From: an uncultured Prevotellaceae bacterium
GTDB taxonomy: Bacteria > Bacteroidota > Bacteroidia > Bacteroidales > Bacteroidaceae
Assembly (NCBI GenBank): GCA_902778255.1
Contig: CACYXD010000007.1
Span: forward strand, 78,203 to 142,202
Direction of reading: 5' to 3'
DNA length: 64,000 bases
Position numbers and translations under genes: made by a program. Within the stretch, counting starts at the first letter, position 1. Every line of letters starts with the position of its first letter. Below are positions 63,611 to 64,000 of this stretch, piece by piece. Below the pieces are notes generated by a model. The model was given only the letters and a program-made list of their open reading frames with translations. It did no database searches and was not told where the DNA came from.

Positions 63611-64000
63611 ATGTACGAACAGATACTGGAAGATGCGATATTTGTGATGCTTTATGCCGTCGTCACAGTGCTGGCGGCGCTGGGCTGTGTTTACCTGCTG
63701 TTCCGGCGGGGCAACGCCTTTGCTGCCGACGTCACGCCGCCATTGCGGCTCAGGCGCTGGACGGCTGCGTTCCTGGCGGTCATCGCCTTGGGCCACGTGT
63801 GGTACTTGCCGGCCATGGTGTTCTCATCGAGCGAGGCTGTTGAACGGTGTATGCTCATCGGCGCGCTGCTCGACTGTCTGCTGACCATCCCCGTGGCCCT
63901 CGTCGTCATGCTCTGCATGTTGCAAGACAAACGCCGGCCGCTGTGGCCCGTGTGGGCGGCCGTGGCGCCGCTCGTCATCCTGATGGCGTGGAGTGTGGTG
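63611..64000 (+). CDS. N-terminal part of a polytopic membrane protein (runs off the window)
   Basis: The first 130 codons encode several membrane helices (FVMLYAVVTVLAALGCVYLLF; WTAAFLAVIALGHVWYLP; LIGALLDCLLTIPVALVVMLCML; WPVWAAVAPLVILMAW). Base composition is richer in G+C than the neighbours. Such N-terminal membrane domains occur in Prevotella AraC-type regulators, but the C-terminus is outside the window, so the function is not known. Confidence 0.65.
   Translation, partial: MYEQILEDAIFVMLYAVVTVLAALGCVYLLFRRGNAFAADVTPPLRLRRWTAAFLAVIALGHVWYLPAMVFSSSEAVERCMLIGALLDCLLTIPVALVVMLCMLQDKRRPLWPVWAAVAPLVILMAWSVV

Overview
The window is chromosomal DNA from a member of Bacteroidota, most likely a Prevotella-type organism (Prevotellaceae). 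The evidence is a Bacteroidota-style promoter (TTTG, about 20 bases, then TAnnTTTG) in front of most genes, weak Shine-Dalgarno sequences, a serine palmitoyltransferase gene, propeller-type AraC regulators of the hybrid two-component (HTCS) kind, a DUF4105/Lnb protein, T9SS-like C-terminal tails and the HU / mini basic ribosomal protein / RNase G cluster. The species cannot be named from the sequence alone.

Layout. Bases 1-6600: groEL-groES behind a sigma-54-like promoter and dyad, then a secreted GH2 and a GH28 enzyme (pectin-type degradation). 6700-13520: kdsA and kdsD (Kdo supply for LPS), overlapping an HTCS regulator that has lost its kinase domain, then a secreted cardiolipin-synthase-like protein. 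13500-23540: a TPR protein and an NMT1-like lipoprotein, radA, a kinase-less propeller-AraC regulator, tRNA-Pro, a sphingolipid locus (serine palmitoyltransferase and a diacylglycerol-kinase-type lipid kinase), a small Cys-rich membrane protein and tRNA-Cys. 23540-36020: an accessory island on the minus strand. 36020-63000: envelope and housekeeping genes (ppiD, HlyC/CorC, lptC, outer-membrane barrel, DUF4105, degenerate phosphatase, secA, ABC ATPase, HU, RNase G, secreted metalloprotease, GT2, hybrid kinase, exonuclease-phosphatase, AlaX-like, sppA, lpxK, pnp, thiL). 63000-64000: a truncated tRNA-Phe, a dispersed 22-bp repeat array and the start of a membrane protein that runs off the window.

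The island is the most unusual part. In order of transcription (right to left) it holds an MmeI-like DNA methyltransferase, a 40-aa protein, a 164-aa protein, a DEAD-like helicase, an 80-aa protein and a GIY-YIG nuclease with an ASCH-like tail; then an XRE regulator, a double ASCH protein and a 130-aa orphan; then about 515 bases of non-coding but highly structured sequence; then a WYL regulator with a C-terminal extension. The same 19-bp dyad (TGTTCAGYYARAGCGAACA) lies exactly 9 bases upstream of the -7 box in front of the XRE operon, the non-coding RNA and the WYL gene. The RNA contains at least two tRNA-like folds with D-arm and T-arm (TTCAACT, TTCGATT loops) but with a GCAA tetraloop in place of an anticodon loop, and ends in a terminator. 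I infer that a WYL-regulated, tRNA-mimicking RNA is coupled to RNA-binding-type ASCH proteins and sits beside a restriction-like methyltransferase/helicase/nuclease set. The methyltransferase and helicase mRNAs share a 23-base leader element, and each has a perfect hairpin directly before the start codon; the methyltransferase leader can form two mutually exclusive stems.
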